Assembly: GCA_019084435.1 (NCBI GenBank)
Contig: JAHRFV010000314.1
Location: 1-17,992, forward strand
Length of the DNA stretch: 17,992 bases
Origin: Dethiosulfatibacter sp.
GTDB lineage: Bacteria; Bacillota_A; Clostridia; Tissierellales; Dethiosulfatibacteraceae
Direction of reading: 5' to 3'
Shown here: positions 15,801 through 17,992 of the stretch, one piece after another
How positions within the stretch are numbered: the stretch's first letter is position 1
Layout of the letters: each line of letters begins with the position of its first letter
Position numbers and translations under genes: made by a program
Notes under the pieces: model-generated
The model's database searches: none
What the model saw: only the letters and a program-made list of their open reading frames with translations
Told to the model about the DNA's origin: nothing

Positions 15801-17329
15801 TGTCTTTCAACGAAACAATAAGCAACCATATAGTTATTCGTTATAACACGGTAGTTGTAGCTGAATCAGGTATTGTCAACAATACAGCATCTGTCAGTGG
15901 CTCTGAATTAAATGTGATTGTCGTCGAGACCTCTGATATGAATGCTAGTCAATTCTCATTCATAGGTGGAACAACAAGCCCTAGAAAAGGGAAAATCGTA
16001 ATTAATAAAATAGATGGTGACACTGGGTTGCCAATTGATGCCGAGTTTGAACTTTATTATTATCTCAACAATGAAGAAAGACTGATAGGCGATGCTGTTT
16101 CAACTGTTGACGGATCAATCGAATTTAATAATCTGTCATTCAGGACCTATTATTTGAGAGAACTACAGAGTCCGGATGGATATGCTGACCTATCTAGTGA
16201 TATTGAGATAGTATTGGACAGATTTGATACCAGTGACAGCTATAACTCAAGTACCAGAACAAAAACAGAACTGGTTCAGAACTATCGACTAGGCTCGTTG
16301 ATGATTACAAAAGCTGATGAAAATGATGAAACGATAAAACTGGAAAATGCGATATACAGCTTGAGAAACATTGACACGCAAGCTATTTACATGCTAACAA
16401 CCAATGAAGAAGGTATTGCCTATGTTGATAATTTACCACAAGGCAACTATTCTTTAAGAGAAACAACAGCACCACGAGGTTATAGACTAAGTGATGAGGT
16501 ATATTCATTCACAATTGGTCGCAACGTTGATCTCGATGAAAACCTATATGATTTCACATATACGTTTGAAAATAAGAGAATTCCACCTTCAACAGTCGAA
16601 ACACCAGGCAGCATTACTGTTCTCAAAACGGATAGCTCTGATCCATCCAAGTTCCTGGCAGGCGCTGAGTTTGAAGTCAGGAATAATGCCGGAGACTTGA
16701 TAGGAGTTCTTGTAACAGATGCTTCTGGTAAAGCAAAGATAGACAAGTTATTATTAGGCACCTACAAGGTTGTAGAAACAAAACCACCTGCTGGATATGT
16801 TTCTGACGGGAAACAACATCAAGTGTTTATTGGTTATAGCATCAACATTCAACTAAACGTAACCAATGAAAAAATTGCTGAAGTTATTAATCCTGTAGAT
16901 CCAGTAGATCCTATTGACCCGGTTGATCCAGTAGAACCAGTTGATCCAGTAGAACCAGTTGATCCAGTTGATCCGCAAGACTCACAGGACTCAGGAGACG
17001 GAACTGTGATTTATGAACCAGATCAAGATGTCATCAATATAGAAGTTGTTGACCCACCTAAAGACGGTGTGATTGTTATTGAAGATGGCGTCGTAAAATA
17101 TATTCCTGATGAATCGTATCAGGGGGACGATAAGGTTGTCATTAAGATTACGCGTAAAGATGGGACAGAAGAATTGATTACCATAATGATTACAGATGAC
17201 CTTGTACCTTCAGGACCTATCGTTCCAATCCCTCAAACGGGGAATGTTGACAACTTAGTTACCTACTTAATACTAGCATTGCTATCACTACTAATGTTCG
17301 TCATTAGCAGACGAAAAGTCATAGTTTAA
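12845..17329 (+). CDS. Sortase-anchored multi-domain surface adhesin
   Basis: A 1494-residue secreted wall protein. Residues 1-34 form a signal peptide (FGKKLK, hydrophobic core, then AEA). An Ig-like adhesin domain follows (about 36-195). Six repeats of roughly 100-120 residues (starting near 204, 338, 480, 607, 772 and 914) each begin with a W-x-(I/V/L)-x-(I/F/L) strand and end in a Y-x-(I/V)-x-(Y/F) strand plus NNA or similar; they resemble collagen-binding B-type domains (PF05737-like). Three SpaA/Cna-B domains start near 1049, 1150 and 1255, each with the strand Lys, an Glu before a (S/A/P)P-x-GY motif, and a closing Asn, as needed for isopeptide bonds. A PVDP/PVEP spacer, a last Ig-like domain (about 1395-1450), the sorting motif IPQTG (1462-1466), a hydrophobic helix and SRRK complete it. 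ATG 12845 follows TAGGAGG; a TTG at 12779 has no such site. Ligand unknown; the sortase is not in the window. Confidence 0.9.
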   Translation: MFGKKLKTIAMLIALTLCVQLFSPFQGMNLIAEAIGNDLGNIFTFDQLAVDGVEIDGDALIEIHGNTTVMLSYTWEVTDGDAKAGDFARITVPQAFKPLTDFTGQPIIVNDPDDGPITVGTYSLSASTNILEFVFNEVIESTDIRNGIVGFALIFNLVEYEENTIQEIAFEDITDKTFTITLKPSVDAASIDKIGVPDTYLDANQITWTIDFFNTETTDIAPITLTDVIPEGLEYEDDSLVVYPLAYGYYGDITQSGAIAVSPAITDSQISLDFTEPLKPYSGYRLVYATSITDLFETSFTNNATLSYDDKELTASSTVSGLERSNPLEKGGFNIDDHRIRWIIDINKSSESFTNATLEDTLSSGLAIDSSSFEVYELNRSGDSWSSGDLVTFDPAIESFPINFGTITPDDAYRVIFYTDIDYTLVNNGDYSIDNSFINQAVLKDDGIIVGQDEDIVDIDREPVLRKTSSSNLQPGDTPKIVNWTVHINEANHPINNAIFTDTIPEGLSLNVDDIRTYQNDTAISLDPADITLVGSVLTIDLGSIGQDYYRITYPTTITDFSKNSFSNSAALNGDGIGVGGVGTTSSNNPANNTYQKEHRGTNYTDKTMDWRIRINPRRENVSSLTITDTFPNAGLILLEDTLTITKGSAELDLNTHYTLTEYEIDGITGYEKGFILEFLAPALPINELVTITYTTSFDPEAGIDPNTDTNRIYQNRADFSGTTSNGTVIDLYRTDQTTLRTDAWNTGKKLGQRIHMDDDSSISGWISGQERLIEWELYINYLQQDLGSGVQVVDLLDYDGFIDISEIKVKTYSVNTDGTTIIGDNAGISYTIDSNESGKGFTLTFNGDVEEQYVIIFSTTVPDLSLENYSNNATVKIGTEELPYSATVSYSNYDQFIEKDSINVDGTQVYTDDEINWEIKINESLSIIHDLKVEDVISEGMIYILDSLQVFETIGNEEIELIEGLDGDYIFAITENDNSTTTLSVSFNETISNHIVIRYNTVVVAESGIVNNTASVSGSELNVIVVETSDMNASQFSFIGGTTSPRKGKIVINKIDGDTGLPIDAEFELYYYLNNEERLIGDAVSTVDGSIEFNNLSFRTYYLRELQSPDGYADLSSDIEIVLDRFDTSDSYNSSTRTKTELVQNYRLGSLMITKADENDETIKLENAIYSLRNIDTQAIYMLTTNEEGIAYVDNLPQGNYSLRETTAPRGYRLSDEVYSFTIGRNVDLDENLYDFTYTFENKRIPPSTVETPGSITVLKTDSSDPSKFLAGAEFEVRNNAGDLIGVLVTDASGKAKIDKLLLGTYKVVETKPPAGYVSDGKQHQVFIGYSINIQLNVTNEKIAEVINPVDPVDPIDPVDPVEPVDPVEPVDPVDPQDSQDSGDGTVIYEPDQDVINIEVVDPPKDGVIVIEDGVVKYIPDESYQGDDKVVIKITRKDGTEELITIMITDDLVPSGPIVPIPQTGNVDNLVTYLILALLSLLMFVISRRKVIV
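13454..15900 (+). repeat. Six tandem collagen-binding-like domain repeats in the adhesin
   Basis: The repeats are diverged at DNA level but clear in protein. Each has a W-x-(I/V/L) opening strand (TWTIDF, RWIIDI, NWTVHI, DWRIRI, EWELYI, NWEIKI), a D-x-(I/L/F)-x-x-G centre in most (TDVIPEGL, EDTLSSGL, TDTIPEGL, EDVISEGM), and an (S/N)-N-x-A close. Their low identity to each other suggests old duplications kept as separate stalk modules. Confidence 0.8.
16892..16975 (+). repeat. Short tandem repeat encoding the (PVDP/PVEP)n spacer
   Basis: Nine-base units of the type CCNGTNGAT or CCAGTAGAA repeat about nine times and encode Pro-Val/Ile-Asp/Glu triplets. It is a flexible acidic stalk near the wall-spanning end. 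Nearly identical units, such as CCAGTTGATCCAGTAGAA, suggest recent slippage and length variation. Confidence 0.85.
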
Positions 17330-17344
17330 TCAACAGGGTTCTTG

Positions 17345-17376
17345 GGTTCAGATGGTGTTTGAACACCACCTGAACC
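17345..17376. other. Strong inverted repeat after the adhesin gene
   Basis: GGTTCAG (17345-17351) pairs with CTGAACC (17370-17376) and TGGTGT (17353-17358) with ACACCA (17363-17368), leaving one A/C mismatch and a TTGA loop. It starts 16 bases after the adhesin stop and has no T run, so it is a weak terminator candidate. It may instead stabilise the transcript end. Confidence 0.6.
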
Positions 17377-17401
17377 TTAGAGACCGTTATCCAGGGACTT
17401 T

Positions 17402-17446
17402 ACAGTGCTTATCTCCCGCTTATAGAAGTGGGAGTCTTAGCACTGT
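17402..17446. other. Two-part inverted repeat, possible IS200/IS605 or MITE-like remnant
   Basis: The outer arms ACAGTGCT (17402-17409) and AGCACTGT (17439-17446) enclose a second hairpin, CTCCCGCTT (17413-17421) with AAGTGGGAG (17426-17434) and loop ATAG. The inner hairpin reminds me of the imperfect hairpins at the ends of IS200/IS605-family elements and their small derivatives, but no transposase fragment is near. It has no T run after it, so it is not a typical terminator. Confidence 0.4.
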
Positions 17447-17464
17447 TAGTCATCGGATAAAAAC

Positions 17465-17493
17465 GAGGGTTCCTTTCATAGGGAACCTTCTTT
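17465..17493 (+). terminator. Probable Rho-independent terminator between the adhesin and dapA units
   Basis: GAGGGTTCC (17465-17473) pairs with GGGAACCTTC (17481-17490), including a G-U pair, around a short loop and is followed by a short T tract. It is the best terminator in the 17330-17533 stretch, in which I see no gene. Confidence 0.65.
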
Positions 17494-17533
17494 AAAAAAT
17501 GAATGGAAGCAATAAATAATTATTCAAATCATG

Positions 17534-17562
17534 TTGACATTGATGGTTTTATTTGTTAACAT
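17534..17562 (+). promoter_or_regulatory. Sigma-A promoter of the lysine riboswitch-dapA unit
   Basis: TTGACA (17534-17539), a 17-nt spacer, TAACAT (17557-17562). Transcription would start near 17569, about ten bases before the first paired stem of the riboswitch, which is the expected arrangement. Confidence 0.75.
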
Positions 17563-17578
17563 AGTAAAAATTGAATAG

Positions 17579-17722
17579 TGTATTACAGAGGTCGCGATTA
17601 GTCAATAGTACTGAAAAGGAAAGGGACTGTCGCCGAAGCTTAGAATTTTAAGCTGGGGCTATGCTGAACAAGTATAGAACTGTCCGAAACGGACCCACCG
17701 TGGAAGGGAGTACTGTGATACA
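17579..17722 (+). ncRNA. Lysine riboswitch (L box) controlling dapA
   Basis: The closing stem P1 pairs 17579-17588 (TGTATTACAG) with 17713-17722 (CTGTGATACA). Inside are the L-box core GTCGCCGAAGC (17629-17639), a hairpin AGCTTA/TAAGCT (17637-17642 with 17649-17654), GCTGGGG, a hairpin CTATGCT/AGTATAG (17659-17680) and GTCCG-AAA-CGGAC (17682-17694), then GGAAGGGAGTA. This order of conserved blocks is that of the lysine riboswitch. When lysine binds, P1 is held and transcription ends in the downstream terminators. The next gene is a lysine-pathway enzyme, which confirms the call. The aptamer looks somewhat short in the P2 arm. Confidence 0.93.
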
Positions 17723-17749
17723 TTGGGGGTAAGAATCGATGATTTATTT

Positions 17750-17776
17750 GTCATGAGTTTTACTCATGGCTTTTTT
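17750..17776 (+). terminator. Riboswitch terminator 1
   Basis: CATGAG (17752-17757) and CTCATG (17763-17768), extended by T-A inside and G-C and T-G outside, form a tight hairpin followed by six T. It lies 29 bases after P1 and fits an attenuator of the lysine riboswitch. Confidence 0.8.
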
Positions 17777-17786
17777 GTTAAAGTTG

Positions 17787-17829
17787 ATCCCCTTTTCGTG
17801 CAGATAGCACATGAGGGGATTATTTTTTT
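17787..17829 (+). terminator. Riboswitch terminator 2
   Basis: ATCCCC (17787-17792) pairs with GGGGAT (17815-17820), with an inner stem GTGC/GCAC, and is followed by seven T. Its 5' arm could instead pair with GGGGGT (17725-17730), directly after P1, giving a possible antiterminator. Two terminators in a row before one gene is not usual for an L box. Confidence 0.75.
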
Positions 17830-17891
17830 CTCAACACTTGACAAAACATCTACCAGGATTCGCCTCACAAAAAATATATGGAGGTATGAAT

Positions 17892-17992
17892 ATGATTTTC
17901 AAGGGAGCAGGAACAGCATTGATCACGCCATTTAGAGATGGCAAAGTGGATTTTGAGAAGTACGGTGAGCTTATTGACTGGCAGATTGAAAA
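17892..17992 (+). CDS. dapA: 4-hydroxy-tetrahydrodipicolinate synthase (N-terminal part, runs off the window)
   Basis: The first 33 codons are present. They read [14 protein letters not shown] and then [18 protein letters not shown], the standard N-terminus of DapA. The enzyme condenses pyruvate with aspartate semialdehyde, the first committed step to diaminopimelate and lysine. I chose the ATG at 17892 because GGAGG (17880-17884) is 7 bases upstream; an in-frame ATG at 17886 would leave one base. Expression is under the lysine riboswitch immediately upstream. Confidence 0.93.
   Translation, partial: MIFKGAGTALITPFRDGKVDFEKYGELIDWQIE

Noticed and set aside
16892..16975. Short regular repeats as a CRISPR array
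   Set aside because: The units are 9 bases, in frame, without spacers, and encode a typical Pro-rich wall spacer.
17838..17843. TTGACA just before dapA as a second promoter
   Set aside because: No -10 like sequence follows at the correct distance; it would also bypass the riboswitch.
17723..17935. A 70-codon open frame between the riboswitch and dapA
   Set aside because: It crosses both riboswitch terminators and the dapA start, begins with TTG without a convincing ribosome binding site, and resembles no protein I know.

Overview
The window looks like chromosome from a low-GC, strictly anaerobic, amino-acid-fermenting member of the Clostridia (Firmicutes). The pointers are AT-rich intergenic DNA, strong GGAGG-type ribosome binding sites with some TTG starts, a ferredoxin-linked 2-oxoacid oxidoreductase, phosphate butyryltransferase/butyrate kinase, CdaA/CdaR-type c-di-AMP genes, a sortase-anchored surface protein and a lysine riboswitch. 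No species is claimed. Every supported gene is on the + strand.

Layout. 2-163: C-terminal end of an AtoE-like short-chain fatty acid transporter, followed by a terminator. 310-2091: a YgiQ-type radical SAM protein behind an extended -10 promoter that overlaps a perfect palindrome. 2197-7287: a tight four-gene run of a membrane-anchored CapA-like protein, diadenylate cyclase CdaA (TTG start), its YbbR-domain regulator CdaR (overlapping cdaA), and a sigma-54 activator with two PAS domains, an AAA+ domain and a Fis-type HTH (TTG start). The usual third gene of the cda operon, glmM, is absent from this place.

7475-12711: a seven-gene catabolic operon, ptb-buk-(P-loop ATPase)-vorD-vorB-vorA-vorC. 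It sits behind a consensus-perfect -24/-12 sigma-54 promoter (7426-7441), and a terminator (12731-12759) closes it. The Vor complex would oxidise branched-chain 2-oxoacids to acyl-CoA with reduction of ferredoxin. Ptb and Buk would then convert acyl-CoA to acyl-phosphate and free acid with ATP formation. Two copies of the dyad TGCAA-N4-TTGCA lie about 130-157 bp upstream of the predicted start site and are good candidate enhancer sites for the neighbouring activator. A third exact copy lies upstream of capA, at the head of the operon that ends with the activator gene. This suggests autoregulation and a link between c-di-AMP/cell-envelope genes and branched-chain acid fermentation; it is the most interesting regulatory signal here.

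12845-17329: a 1494-residue secreted adhesin with a signal peptide, an N-terminal Ig-like domain, six collagen-binding-like repeats, three SpaA/Cna-B-like domains, a PVDP/PVEP spacer, another Ig-like domain and an IPQTG sortase anchor. 17330-17891 holds no gene. It contains two strong inverted repeats, a terminator, a sigma-A promoter, a lysine riboswitch and two tandem terminators, and leads into the first codons of dapA (17892 to the window edge).
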